DNA from: an uncultured Ruminococcus sp. | GTDB taxonomy: Bacteria > Bacillota > Clostridia > Lachnospirales > Lachnospiraceae | Length of the DNA: 58,866 nt | Reading direction: 5' to 3' | NCBI GenBank assembly: GCA_904418845.1 | Contig: CAJFQC010000013.1 | Coordinates: 1 to 58,866 of the forward strand | Shown: positions 25,422 to 34,253 of the stretch, piece after piece | How positions within the stretch are numbered: the stretch's first letter is position 1 | Layout: each line of letters opens with the position of its first letter | Made by a program: the position numbers and the translations under genes | Notes under the pieces: generated by a model | Database searches by the model: none | The model's input: the letters and a program-made list of their open reading frames with translations, nothing else | What the model was told of the DNA's origin: nothing

Positions 25422-26780
25422 TCACTCATATCCGAAACAGACGGGATATGTATATTTCAGTTCTTCAAACAACATGGCAACATTTTTCATCTCTATTTTC
25501 GTGACACACTGATCCGCCCGGAAATTATCCAGACCATGTTCACTTGCAAGGTTTTCCTCAATACGGTCCAAAGACCGCATTGTTACTTCATCTGAATCTC
25601 CCAGAAACAAGAAAATCCTAAGATAATCTTTGTAGGAAATTCCTTCCTGCTCATCTGTTCCCTGAAGCTGCTCGGCTCCGCCTCTCAGGGTAAGGAGCTC
25701 TGAAAGAGAAAGACTCCAGTTTTCTTTTGTCTTGACCAAAGGCGCTTTCCCTCCCGAAAGGAGCGTTCTGATATCAGCCACACTCTCTCCTGTCACCCAT
25801 GCCAGCAGAATAAGCTGTTTTAATACTTCCATCCCTTCCGGTATCAGAAGAATAATCGAGATGGTAAGCGCAAGGGCCTCAGCCTCAGCCTGCTTCTCTG
25901 AATCTCCCTGTAGATATACATAATTTAGGGCCATCCGTATAAAAAACAGTTTCAGAAGTACAGACTCAAGGTTCTCTTTATCAGACTCCTTACCTGTCAA
26001 GATATACTCAACCTCATAGGACAGCGACCGGTTTTTCTCCTCACCGCCCGCCGCGTTGGTGAAGCTGTCCAGAACATACTCATTAAACAAAAGCTTTTCG
26101 CTGATCCCATCCATTGCCTGCCGTGCGGGGAAATTCCCGTTTCCCTTATGGAGCCCGCGTCTGGAGGACTGTCTGTCAGGAGATATAGATTTTCCTGAGA
26201 GTTCCATATCCTTTGGCATGACAACAGAAAGTATCCCCGCGTTTTCAATCTGCTCCACACAGGTAAACGGACTTCCTTCTAAGGTCCCTGTTGATTCTTT
26301 CAGATCTTCTAGCTCCTCCAGCATAGTTTCTTCTTTTTTCTCGATCTGCTCCGCCTGTATCTCCTGCTCTTTCCACTCACCCGTCAGCCCTGTGAAGTCC
26401 CGGATCAGCCCGATGCCATATGTCTCCTCCATATATGTCAATACCTGTTCGCGAAAGGCCTGTCCGTCGTTGTCGGTAAGAAACTGTATGCCTGTGACTT
26501 CATGATCTGTTCCATCTCCTCCATAGTAATGCATCCTCCCAATTATCTTTTCCTGGGAAAACCCGCCTGATCCGTAACTTCCGTCGATTGCGAAAACATG
26601 GTAATCCTCAAAAAGCTGTATCTGATATTCTCCAAATACAGAGAACACTGCCCTGTCCGTGGCAAGTCGGCTCAAGTTTTTTGATATATGGATGACCGTT
26701 ATCTGAAGTATTCCTAATACAAAGGAGACCACAAGCACAAACACAAGACTTAAAAATACGGTGATCTCGGCTTTTTTCAT
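25422..26780 (-). CDS. DUF5702-like Tad-locus membrane protein
   Basis: A 452-residue protein starting with a pseudopilin-like segment AEITVFLSLVFVLVVSFVLGIL (4-25) and followed by a large extracytoplasmic part. Segments ATDRAVFSVFGEYQIQLFEDYHVFAIDGSY and the RMALNYVYL helix match the DUF5702 family, typically found in Clostridia tad loci. It could be a TadG-equivalent that anchors the fibre to the wall. The ribosome site is weak (GAGAGTT), and the gene starts 1 nt after the flp stop, so coupling to flp translation is likely. Confidence 0.75.
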   Translation of the reverse strand: MKKAEITVFLSLVFVLVVSFVLGILQITVIHISKNLSRLATDRAVFSVFGEYQIQLFEDYHVFAIDGSYGSGGFSQEKIIGRMHYYGGDGTDHEVTGIQFLTDNDGQAFREQVLTYMEETYGIGLIRDFTGLTGEWKEQEIQAEQIEKKEETMLEELEDLKESTGTLEGSPFTCVEQIENAGILSVVMPKDMELSGKSISPDRQSSRRGLHKGNGNFPARQAMDGISEKLLFNEYVLDSFTNAAGGEEKNRSLSYEVEYILTGKESDKENLESVLLKLFFIRMALNYVYLQGDSEKQAEAEALALTISIILLIPEGMEVLKQLILLAWVTGESVADIRTLLSGGKAPLVKTKENWSLSLSELLTLRGGAEQLQGTDEQEGISYKDYLRIFLFLGDSDEVTMRSLDRIEENLASEHGLDNFRADQCVTKIEMKNVAMLFEELKYTYPVCFGYE

Positions 26781-26781
26781 A

Positions 26782-27003
26782 TCAGATACCAGAACTCTCC
26801 GATGTGATCTTGTCGAAGATGGTGTTTATCAGATTGATGAGCTGGCTCTTGAAAATCAAAAGTAATGCGATGACAATAACAAGGATAAGCACAAGCTCAA
26901 TCACCGTAATTCCGGACACATATCTGTAGCGGAAAATAAAATTTTTGAAACCCATTCCTATAGACGCGGCTTTATTCTTTGCCCTGACTGCTATTTTCTT
27001 CAT
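26782..27003 (-). CDS. Flp-family type IVb pilin
   Basis: A 73-residue prepilin with a basic leader of about 30 residues, then the cleavage context YVSG-ITVIE and a 20-residue hydrophobic stretch ending IFKSQLINLINTIF. The Glu at +5 after the cleavage Gly is conserved. The mature pilin (about 42 residues) forms the fibre. The start follows AAAGGAGG, the strongest ribosome site in the operon, as expected for the major subunit. It lies directly downstream of the tadC gene and upstream of DUF5702. Confidence 0.88.
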   Translation of the reverse strand: MKKIAVRAKNKAASIGMGFKNFIFRYRYVSGITVIELVLILVIVIALLLIFKSQLINLINTIFDKITSESSGI

Positions 27004-27063
27004 AATCTTTATCCTCCTTTGTGAAAATTTATTGCTGTGTTTTCTTTTATCAACTTCAAATAC

Positions 27064-28326
27064 TTACATTTGAATAGAAAAAAACGACGGAACTATCACC
27101 ATTGCAAAAACGATGATAAGCATAAGGAACAAAGGGATCATCAGTTTTGTTCCTGCTTCCTCTCCTATTTTCTTTGCCAGGTTCTTACGTTCCTCAAACG
27201 CGTCCTCCGCTTCCCTTCCAAGAAATTCTGTCAGCCCTTTTGTTCCTTTTCTAAGATTTTGCGACAGCATCATACCAAACTTTCTATATGCGGATATACC
27301 GCATCTGGTTCCGTAATTTTCATAGCATTCTCCTTCTGCCGCTCCGCTTTGCATCCGGTACATCGCAGACACCATCTCTTCATACGCCTTTCTTTTTCCC
27401 TTTTCTTCTCCTGTCTTTTTTTTATTTTCATAATCCTGTGCGATACAAAACCAGGCTCTTCGTATCGTCATGCCGGCCCGGATATACAGGTTAAACCTGT
27501 TGATGATCCTTGGATAATCAAGCTTCATCTGGCGGATGGATTTTTTCTCGGCCTCTTTCTTCCTCTGTGATTCAGATACTACCATCATACATGCCGCTCC
27601 GATCCCCAGTACAAGAAGTGCTGCTGCCCTCGTCTCCGTACCGTAGCGCCACTGTATCTCCTGGCCGTCTATGCTGTCCGGGAGTACAAGGTACTCCTGA
27701 GACTTTGTCTTTTCATCTGATTGGGAGATCGCCTGATCAAGCTCCACCATGATCCTATCTTCCCGGCTCTTTACAGGTGGGAATATTCTGGCATAAAATT
27801 CGCGAATCTCCTGATCTTCCCCGTAACTCAATATTGCCGTCAGCCTGACAGTTGTCCCTTCCGCGGTCAGCATTTCCTCCCTGAGATTCCCCTGTATATC
27901 CATAACATCGTATCTGTCCAGCTCCCAGGAAACACTTATCCCACTGTCCGGAAATTCTGTAATAAGATCCAGATCATATCTCACTTCATCAAGACTTTCA
28001 TTTTCTCCAAGTATGTATGTTTCCAGCTTTTCCCCGGCGCGTGCGAACACCTGGTTCATCTCTGTGGATGTATACTCCCTGCCTGTAACAGAGATATTGA
28101 TGTTTTCCTCTTCTTTATCTTCTCCTATCAGGACTTTCATTTCCTGGACCGTATCTTCTCCGTACTCTCCTCTTTTCAGCACCGGCTGCCCGTCTTTATT
28201 TGTCCTTACACTCCTCTGATTGTCCGAAATATACAGACAGGCAGTACATAAGACAGATACAAGCGCGATCACCCCGGCTTTTATATACACCGGATGCTCT
28301 TTTATTTTGTTTTTTAATTTTTTCAT
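27064..28326 (-). CDS. TadC-like platform protein with an extra ectodomain
   Basis: A 420-residue protein with a type II secretion F (T2SSF) domain at its C-terminal end (about 270-400: DYPRIINRFNLYIRAGMTIRRAW, and a final helix LMIPLFLMLIIVFAMVIVP). Unusually it begins with a transmembrane helix (15-33), followed by about 200 extracytoplasmic residues (VSWELDRYDVMDIQGNL, VRLTAILSYGED; beta-rich) and a second helix (about 233-255). TadC proteins usually lack such a domain. The extra part may be an Ig-like fold that contacts the fibre or wall. It follows tadB by 3 nt. Confidence 0.8.
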   Translation of the reverse strand: MKKLKNKIKEHPVYIKAGVIALVSVLCTACLYISDNQRSVRTNKDGQPVLKRGEYGEDTVQEMKVLIGEDKEEENINISVTGREYTSTEMNQVFARAGEKLETYILGENESLDEVRYDLDLITEFPDSGISVSWELDRYDVMDIQGNLREEMLTAEGTTVRLTAILSYGEDQEIREFYARIFPPVKSREDRIMVELDQAISQSDEKTKSQEYLVLPDSIDGQEIQWRYGTETRAAALLVLGIGAACMMVVSESQRKKEAEKKSIRQMKLDYPRIINRFNLYIRAGMTIRRAWFCIAQDYENKKKTGEEKGKRKAYEEMVSAMYRMQSGAAEGECYENYGTRCGISAYRKFGMMLSQNLRKGTKGLTEFLGREAEDAFEERKNLAKKIGEEAGTKLMIPLFLMLIIVFAMVIVPSFFSIQM

Positions 28327-28329
28327 CCT

Positions 28330-29085
28330 TTATACCTCTATACGGACAATTCTTCTTCCCAAACTATAAGCCGCCATATACACGCACACACAGATTGTCA
28401 TAACGGTCTCGCCTGCCGGATTTCCATACAAAACACTCAGAAATTCCCCAAAGGTCAGTTTCATATATAAGATAATCGTAAACGGCACAGCGCACATAAT
28501 GTTAAATTCCAGCTTCTCGGATGCAATCATCGTCTGTATCTCCTTTTCTGTTTCTATCTTTTCACTGATAATCCTGACCGCGTTCCGTATAATAGAGATG
28601 CTGTCGCCGCCGCTTCTTTTAGCCGCTGCAAACACATTAACAAAATCCTCCACATCCTCCTGTCCCGTCCGCTCAGCGAACGTTGAAAGCACGCTTTCTA
28701 CCGGCATCTTCATATCAAGCTGATGACACATCGTATCATATTCTTTTCTGATACGCGCATCTTTTTCATACATGGACGAGATATCTTTTCCTGCCTCCCG
28801 AATTGCATTTTCAACCGAATATCCTGTTTTAAGCGCGGTCGCTATTGCCTGAATACTGTCCCTGAACTGCTCCCTGAATTGTTGTTCCTTTTTCTTAGAT
28901 ATATCTTCAATCCAGTTTTTTAAATATACAATCCATACCGGGATGAAAAGAGGCGCGGGTAAAAACGATTCATAAAATACATACAGCATCAGGCCTGTCA
29001 GACCTGTCGCCTGAATGATACCGGCGGCATACTCATACTTCCTGATATCCTGTAGCCACAAGTTTTTCCCGGGAAGTAAGTTCAC
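28330..29085 (-). CDS. TadB-like inner membrane platform protein
   Basis: A 251-residue T2SSF-domain protein with two N-terminal helices, a cytoplasmic domain (FRDSIQAIATALKTGYSVENAI, about 90-111) and C-terminal helices around 200-240. With TadC it forms the membrane platform on which the TadA ATPase works. It starts at a GTG and overlaps the tadA gene by 53 nt, an unusually long overlap; an alternative TTG start about 8 codons later would shorten it. Co-transcribed with the rest of the tad operon. Confidence 0.85.
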   Translation of the reverse strand: MNLLPGKNLWLQDIRKYEYAAGIIQATGLTGLMLYVFYESFLPAPLFIPVWIVYLKNWIEDISKKKEQQFREQFRDSIQAIATALKTGYSVENAIREAGKDISSMYEKDARIRKEYDTMCHQLDMKMPVESVLSTFAERTGQEDVEDFVNVFAAAKRSGGDSISIIRNAVRIISEKIETEKEIQTMIASEKLEFNIMCAVPFTIILYMKLTFGEFLSVLYGNPAGETVMTICVCVYMAAYSLGRRIVRIEV

Positions 29086-30247
29086 TGACCTTCACAAGGC
29101 ATCCATTAACTTTTTCATTGTTGCTTCCCTCCTCTCTGAACTCATACAATGTCTTTGTCTGAATATTCCCGCCGCTGTATCCGAGCACTTCTTCGATCTG
29201 TAATACTTTTCTGGTCTTATCCCGGAGACGGCCAAGATGAATTATAATATCAAGCGCTGACGCGATCTGTCTTTGTATCGCCTGGAGAGGCAGGTCTATG
29301 CCCATCATCATCATTGTTTCAAGCCGGTGTAGCATATCAGAAGGATTATTGGCATGTCCCGTGGACATGGAGCCACTGTGCCCGTTTAACATGGCAGACG
29401 AGATCATATCCACTGTTTCCTCCCCTCTTACCTCCCCGACGATGATTCTGTCCGGCCGCATACGAAGCGCGGATTTTATCAGGTCACGTATTGTTACCGC
29501 GCCTTCTCCTTCCAAATTTTCCCCGCGTGCTTCCAAACGGACAAGGTTCTTAACACCTTGTATCTGAAGCTCTGCATTATCCTCTATAGTAATGATCCTC
29601 TCTTCTTTTGGTATATAATCAGACATTGCATTTAAAAATGTCGTCTTTCCTGCTCCTGTTCCCCCGCTTATGAAAATGTTGTATTTGGCGCATACCAGCT
29701 TCGCGATCAATAGCGCAGCCTCCTGCGTCAGACTTCCCATGCGGACGAGCTGCTTCATTGTAATCGCCTCCGACGGAAATTTTCTGATCGTCATGATCGG
29801 TCCGTTTACTGCCACAGGCTTTAAAACTACATTGACGCGGGATCCGTCTTTCAAACGCGCATCTACGATCGGAGATGTCTCGTTCACATACCGGTTTGCT
29901 TCCCCTACGATCTGCTGGATTACATCACATAATCTTTCTTCTGAGAAAAAGTGCCGGTTACTCTCAAAAAGCTGCCCTCCTTTTTCATAAAAAATATTTT
30001 CTGTTCCATTTACCATGATCTCTGTGATCTTATCATCCTCGATCAGATCCTGAAGGATATCAAGTCTTCGAAAAGCATTAAACAATTCCCTGCTCAGCCT
30101 GATCTTTTCACTGAGCGGAAGATATTCGTTTTTTTCCTCCTCTTCGAGTACCTGACGGATGATCTCCTGAAGTTCTTCCTCCCCTGTTTCTTTTGTCATG
30201 TCCATTCGAAGCATGACCCGTTCATATAAGAGTTCTGTCTTTGTCAT
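29033..30247 (-). CDS. TadA/CpaF secretion ATPase
   Basis: A 404-residue hexameric ATPase that powers Tad pilus assembly. It has an N-terminal helical domain, Walker A GGTGAGKTT (195-203), the Asp box ITIEDNAELQI, Walker B-like RPDRIIVGEVRG, and the His box GHSGSMSTGHAN. These match the CpaF/TadA subfamily. Its start codon overlaps the stop of the TadZ-like gene by one base. Confidence 0.95.
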   Translation of the reverse strand: MTKTELLYERVMLRMDMTKETGEEELQEIIRQVLEEEEKNEYLPLSEKIRLSRELFNAFRRLDILQDLIEDDKITEIMVNGTENIFYEKGGQLFESNRHFFSEERLCDVIQQIVGEANRYVNETSPIVDARLKDGSRVNVVLKPVAVNGPIMTIRKFPSEAITMKQLVRMGSLTQEAALLIAKLVCAKYNIFISGGTGAGKTTFLNAMSDYIPKEERIITIEDNAELQIQGVKNLVRLEARGENLEGEGAVTIRDLIKSALRMRPDRIIVGEVRGEETVDMISSAMLNGHSGSMSTGHANNPSDMLHRLETMMMMGIDLPLQAIQRQIASALDIIIHLGRLRDKTRKVLQIEEVLGYSGGNIQTKTLYEFREEGSNNEKVNGCLVKVSELTSREKLVATGYQEV

Positions 30248-31236
30248 TACACAACCCCGATCTGTTCTGTTCTTTTTCTGCTTACACCCGCATGCTTTTT
30301 CACTGTATGATCTAACACGTCAGCGTACCCTGCCGTTTTTAGATTTTCTTCATACTGCTTTAATTTTGCCTGTGCTGTTTCATCGTTGATGTAGAGGGTA
30401 TATACCTTGCTGCATTTTTTCAAAATATCATAAAGCCCATTAACGGCGTCTCCAAGATCGAGTATGACCGCCTCATAAATACATTTTTCCATAATCAGAT
30501 CCAAAAGGCTTATCCACTCGTCACGGCTGACCTCACGCATATCCTGCTCGTTTTTCATCGGCATAATATAGTCCATTTTTCCTGCCTGTCCTGTCATTGT
30601 GCTGATCTTTAATCCATAGTCGTCCCGCTCTTGCTTTATACAGTATAGAAGATCTCCGAGATCTTTATCTGTTCCGCCATGAAAATAATAATCTCCGCCT
30701 GAATATCCCTCCATGTTGATATAAAGCACGGGAATATGCCTTGCCATCTTCTGTCCCAGCTGGATGGCAAATCTCGTCTTTCCTATCCTGTGTATGGGCG
30801 AGTATACCCCGATCAGTCCTTTAACCGAAGAGATATTTCTTTTCAAAGGCTCGTCCCTGATCCGTGTTCTTCCTTTTTTCTCTTCTCTTCTGAGGATCTT
30901 TTTTATTTTTCCGATTATCTTATCAGCGGACTGATAGCGGAATATGGAAGGATAACCGTATATATCTTCACCGGTGGAATCTCCGGTCAGAACTATCTTT
31001 TGTCCGGCGCATGCCTCCTGTATGATCTTTTTTTCATACTCTTCTCCTAAAAGAAGTACCTCGGCATAAGAATTTTCAAGATATTCTTCCATCTTCCCCA
31101 CATCATGGAACAGATGAAACTGATAGATTCCCCCCAATCTCTCTGACAGTATTCTGAAAAGCTGTTCAGCATATTCTTTCTCTGTATCACAGACAATAAA
31201 AATGCCCGATACACCTCTTGATCTTTCTCGTTGCAT
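30247..31236 (-). CDS. TadZ/CpaE-like MinD-family protein
   Basis: A 329-residue protein with an N-terminal receiver-like region lacking obvious phosphorylation residues (about 10-115) and a ParA/MinD-type ATPase domain from about 138. The P-loop is degenerate: GVYSPIHRIGKT (143-154) instead of KGGVGKT. TadZ/CpaE proteins localise Tad machinery. First gene of the tad operon, with a promoter at 31377-31405. The ATG at 31236 lacks a clear ribosome site. An AAGAGGTG lies inside the frame 10 codons later, so the true start may differ. Confidence 0.82.
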   Translation of the reverse strand: MQRERSRGVSGIFIVCDTEKEYAEQLFRILSERLGGIYQFHLFHDVGKMEEYLENSYAEVLLLGEEYEKKIIQEACAGQKIVLTGDSTGEDIYGYPSIFRYQSADKIIGKIKKILRREEKKGRTRIRDEPLKRNISSVKGLIGVYSPIHRIGKTRFAIQLGQKMARHIPVLYINMEGYSGGDYYFHGGTDKDLGDLLYCIKQERDDYGLKISTMTGQAGKMDYIMPMKNEQDMREVSRDEWISLLDLIMEKCIYEAVILDLGDAVNGLYDILKKCSKVYTLYINDETAQAKLKQYEENLKTAGYADVLDHTVKKHAGVSRKRTEQIGVV

Positions 31237-31286
31237 AATCTGAATTTTGCTGCGGATACTTGCAGCATGAATAAAGATATCTGACT

Positions 31287-31370
31287 GCCGGACTTTCCCT
31301 TCTCCGGCATACCGACTTCACCGCGTCTCCCTCAAAACTTGGTGATCCAGCAGACGATTCCTGCTGTGTA
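31287..31370 (-). other. Structured leader before the tad operon
   Basis: The 5' leader of the tad transcript is about 135 nt. On the minus strand it contains a hairpin CAGCAG/CTGCTG (31348-31366) and a hairpin GCCGGA/TCCGGC (31287-31308). An outer pair GCGTCT/AGACGC also exists (31371-31376 with 31323-31328), but its first arm lies between the -10 and the expected start, so it may not be transcribed. I could not match the c-di-GMP-I or -II riboswitch consensus. It may be an attenuator, a riboswitch or chance structure. Confidence 0.35.
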
Positions 31371-31376
31371 AGACGC

Positions 31377-31405
31377 ATTATAAACGGCGGATTTTATTTT
31401 GTCCA
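31377..31405 (-). promoter_or_regulatory. Promoter of the tad operon
   Basis: On the minus strand TGGACA (31400-31405), a 17-nt spacer and TATAAT (31377-31382) form a sigma-A promoter. It lies between the BofA-like gene and the first tad gene, so the tad operon starts here with a long leader. Confidence 0.75.
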
Positions 31406-31441
31406 TAGCAAAATTTTAATCCGCCAATTTTTGTAAAAATA

Positions 31442-31636
31442 TCACAAAATCTGATAGCACACAATTCCATAAAGCAGTCCAACGCCCGGAATACCAAGGG
31501 TTCCCGATGTCAAAAAGGTCACGGGATTCAGACCTACATTAATTGAAGAATCAGGCGGGACCACATACTGGTTGATAAAAAAAATAAGCGCCATTCCGAC
31601 CATTGCCCGTATGAAAAAATTGATTACCACTGACAT
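31442..31636 (-). CDS. BofA-family membrane protein
   Basis: A 64-residue protein with two hydrophobic helices (about 5-21 and 44-62) separated by a segment with VGLNPVTFLTSGTLGIPGVGLLYG, the BofA family hallmark. In Bacillus, BofA holds the SpoIVFB protease inactive in the forespore membrane until pro-sigma-K processing. Its presence suggests a spore former. The start at 31636 (ATG) follows GGGAAAG; an in-frame TTG would add five residues. Usually bofA lies beside recR; here it is 23 kb away, upstream of the tad operon. Confidence 0.8.
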   Translation of the reverse strand: MSVVINFFIRAMVGMALIFFINQYVVPPDSSINVGLNPVTFLTSGTLGIPGVGLLYGIVCYQIL

Positions 31637-31927
31637 ACATTTCTTTCCCAACTCTGTTTCTTCCTTTTCGGATAATCGTGATCTTTGATTTATCCTATTC
31701 TTGAAAAAAAGCTTTTATTCCTGTCACTTCCGATTTCAACAAGCTTTTCCTGATTATCAACACATTTTCCACGTCTGATATGCTCTTTTCTGAAGTTATC
31801 CTCACCTTGTTTACTCAAAATATTTGTAAAATAACTTCCTATCCTTTCAGAAAGATTATTGCACTTAACCGTTTTATTAGCTATAATATTTAAAAGGATA
31901 TTAATTATCTGCTGGGAGGTTTGATAT
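31637..31927. other. Divergent intergenic region (BofA-like and receiver genes)
   Basis: A 291-nt AT-rich gap between divergent genes. The ribosome site GGGAGG before the receiver gene is clear. I could not assign convincing promoters or an operator. Confidence 0.4.
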
Positions 31928-32335
31928 ATGAATAAGAAAATTATGGTCGTCGATGACTCTTATATGACAGTAAAAGAGCTTCAGTTCATTCTGCGCGCCC
32001 AGAATGACTATGAAATCGTTTCCCACTACACAACGGGCGAGGACGCTCTGAAGCATATTGGGGAAGACAAGCCTGATATCGTTATAATGGATGTTGTTAT
32101 GCCGGGAATCGACGGTCTGGAGACAACAAAAAAGCTATTGGAAAAAAATCCTCAGGCTCGTATCATCATACTTACTTCCATGGTGTATAACAGTACAGTG
32201 TTAGAAGCCAAAAAAATCGGAGCGTCAGGTTTCCTCTGTAAACCTCTTGAACTGGCTGAAGTCATTGCGTGCCTGGATCATCTGCGCACACATCCTCAGA
32301 GCGACTTTTTTCTCCCGACTGTTCTTCGTTCCTAA
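31928..32335 (+). CDS. CheY-like single-domain response regulator
   Basis: A 135-residue protein that is essentially a receiver domain: D9-D10, phosphoacceptor D55 (IVIMDVVMPG), T/S at 84 and K105 (FLCKPLE). No output domain follows, only a short tail. It resembles CheY-type regulators, acting by protein contact or as a phosphorelay intermediate. No kinase is adjacent; the orphan kinases in this window are 10 and 18 kb away. It lies divergent from the BofA-like gene and convergent with the DUF342 gene. Confidence 0.88.
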   Translation: MNKKIMVVDDSYMTVKELQFILRAQNDYEIVSHYTTGEDALKHIGEDKPDIVIMDVVMPGIDGLETTKKLLEKNPQARIIILTSMVYNSTVLEAKKIGASGFLCKPLELAEVIACLDHLRTHPQSDFFLPTVLRS

Positions 32336-32370
32336 CAGCAGCTGTCTGACAGCAAAAAGTATCAAATAAA

Positions 32371-32415
32371 AGGGGCGGATTCCAGGACACTTAAAAGTAT
32401 CCTGAATCCGCCCCT
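32371..32415. terminator. Shared bidirectional terminator
   Basis: An 11-12-bp GC-rich outer stem (AGGGGCGGATTC with GAATCCGCCCCT) continues into AGGA/TCCT around a short loop. It lies between the convergent receiver and DUF342 genes and is flanked by A-rich and T-rich tracts on both sides. Confidence 0.85.
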
Positions 32416-32430
32416 CATTTATTTAATACT

Positions 32431-34107
32431 CTATTTCACGCCTACTTTGACCCCTTCAGAGTCTCTGAACAGACGTACCGAATTTTCCTCTCTCTCTATC
32501 GTCCTGGACAATCCCTGGAACGACACTTCTGCAACGGGATATATAATATCAGCTATGATCTGTCCGTTTTTTACCAGTTTCTCGCGTTCTTCCATCTCTT
32601 CGATAAGCTTTTTCAGTGTTTCTTTTCTTTGCTCTTCTTCCTCTCTCTGAGTACTGCTGCTGATATTGGCATATTCAATGCCAAGCTGCATTTTAATCTC
32701 CTGGAAATGAACGCTGGGTTCAATCAGCAGGATCGTATTTCCGTGAGCCCTGTTGCCAATAATCTTCGCCTCGATCCTATCCATGGCCAGAAGCCTTCCG
32801 CCAATAACGGCGCCTCTCCCGGTATTGACAAAAATAGATCTGTCGCAGCTCACAAATGAATTGACTATGCTTTCTGTAATCACATCGCCTGTCGCACGGA
32901 CATTGACATTTTCCAGATACTTGCACCGTACTGTCCCTCCGGCGTCAAGAGTCCCTGTGCCGCCGCCTGCCATTCCATATGCAATATAGACATCTTTTCC
33001 GGCTATCACCGTACTCCTGTCTACCATTCCTTTTACTATTATGTTCCCCAGAGATTTTACTGTATACCCGCTCAAGATATTTCCATGAATCAGAATATCG
33101 CATTGAGCGTCAATATTACCTGTAGCTGTAGCGACGTCGCCCCTGATCTCCAAAAGTTCAGCAATATGGAACTTTCCATTTCTGTAGGAGAGCAGCCCGT
33201 CAGCTCCTGAGATTACTCTGCCTTCCGCCTCTTTTACTATTGTATTTTTCCCGTCTGGAATCCTCACTTCTTTTCCATTCCTGGCCTTGACTACCCTGCC
33301 GAATACATCCTTGCCATCCACGCCTTTTGTAGCGTGCGTAAACCTGCATATCTCATCCCCACTGTTGATTTTAATCACCCAGTTCAGCTCATGAAAATCA
33401 ACATTGCCTTCCTCATCTTCAATAAGCTGTGGGGTTCCGGCAGTGTGAGAATAATGCTCCGTCAGCAAAGCGTCGGTCCCATGCACCGGAGGAGTGCCCT
33501 GTGCGATCCGAAACCATTTCATTCCGAATTCATCTTTCAGGGCGAGACCGAGCCGATCTTGCTGGATGCCTGTCATGATCCCATGCGCTGTGATCTCCGA
33601 CAGAACATCAACGTCTGAAAGATTTTTGCCGCCGCTCAGAGCAGGAAAGACAAAACACCACGCAGACAGACCATCCCGGGGCGTTACGATCATCAGTTCC
33701 GCATCAAGACTGTCCTCTTCCGCGTCAATCTCCATTCTTCTGTTTCTCGCTTCAATCAGTTCTTCCGCTCTTTTTGACGCCTTTTCCATCCATTTTAAAA
33801 CATCGTCCCGGGGGATATCTTCATCATAGATAAAATCCCGCAGGGAAACAGCCCCTTCTGTCTGCGTCAGCCCCTTCCATTTCATATGGTAAAAAAAGAG
33901 CTGGTTTTCTACCGGTGTATCAAGAATATCCGGTATATCATATTCAGTCTCCGGGGCCGCCGCCTCAACATCTTTCGGTTTTTCCGATTTTTCCTGTTCT
34001 TCCGGATCATCAGACTGTTCATGTCCTTTCATGCTCACGAGTCTACGGAACAGTGAGAAGAGAAAGCTGTCAGATCCATTGTTTTTTACATTTTTTTCAT
34101 CTTTCAT
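32431..34107 (-). CDS. DUF342 (FapA-type) protein
   Basis: A 558-residue cytoplasmic protein. An acidic, low-complexity N-terminus (about 1-65) precedes a region with LSAWCFVFPALSGG. A long right-handed beta-helix follows (about 260-470: GNIDAQCDILIHGNILSGYTVKSLG, GMVDRSTVIAGKDVYIAYGMAGGG), then a coiled coil (REEEEQRKETLKKLIEEMEEREKLV). This is the FapA/DUF342 architecture, seen near motility and cell-shape genes but of uncertain function. It lies downstream of gyrA in direction, separated from it by about 145 nt. Confidence 0.85.
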   Translation of the reverse strand: MKDEKNVKNNGSDSFLFSLFRRLVSMKGHEQSDDPEEQEKSEKPKDVEAAAPETEYDIPDILDTPVENQLFFYHMKWKGLTQTEGAVSLRDFIYDEDIPRDDVLKWMEKASKRAEELIEARNRRMEIDAEEDSLDAELMIVTPRDGLSAWCFVFPALSGGKNLSDVDVLSEITAHGIMTGIQQDRLGLALKDEFGMKWFRIAQGTPPVHGTDALLTEHYSHTAGTPQLIEDEEGNVDFHELNWVIKINSGDEICRFTHATKGVDGKDVFGRVVKARNGKEVRIPDGKNTIVKEAEGRVISGADGLLSYRNGKFHIAELLEIRGDVATATGNIDAQCDILIHGNILSGYTVKSLGNIIVKGMVDRSTVIAGKDVYIAYGMAGGGTGTLDAGGTVRCKYLENVNVRATGDVITESIVNSFVSCDRSIFVNTGRGAVIGGRLLAMDRIEAKIIGNRAHGNTILLIEPSVHFQEIKMQLGIEYANISSSTQREEEEQRKETLKKLIEEMEEREKLVKNGQIIADIIYPVAEVSFQGLSRTIEREENSVRLFRDSEGVKVGVK

Positions 34108-34253
34108 TTATATACTCCCCCTTTCTGTAATTTGACAGGATTTATATCAAAACAGTCTCTACTTTTCAACCTTAACATTATTTTAGCGCATGTCTGTAAC
34201 ATAATCAAGCTATAGAAAGTAAAGAATATTTTATTCGGAGTTTTAATCTCTTT

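Noticed and set aside
26800-26820. Spo0A box in the flp gene
   Set aside because: TTGTCGAAG occurs inside coding sequence, with no promoter near; likely chance.
30180-31236. ATT start codon for the TadZ-like protein after AAGAGGTG
   Set aside because: ATT starts are very rare. The internal AAGAGGTG could be chance, so the ATG at 31236 is kept with a note of uncertainty.
31237-31380. c-di-GMP riboswitch before the tad operon
   Set aside because: The position is right, but the conserved cores of GEMM-I and GEMM-II are not present; the leader is reported only as structured.
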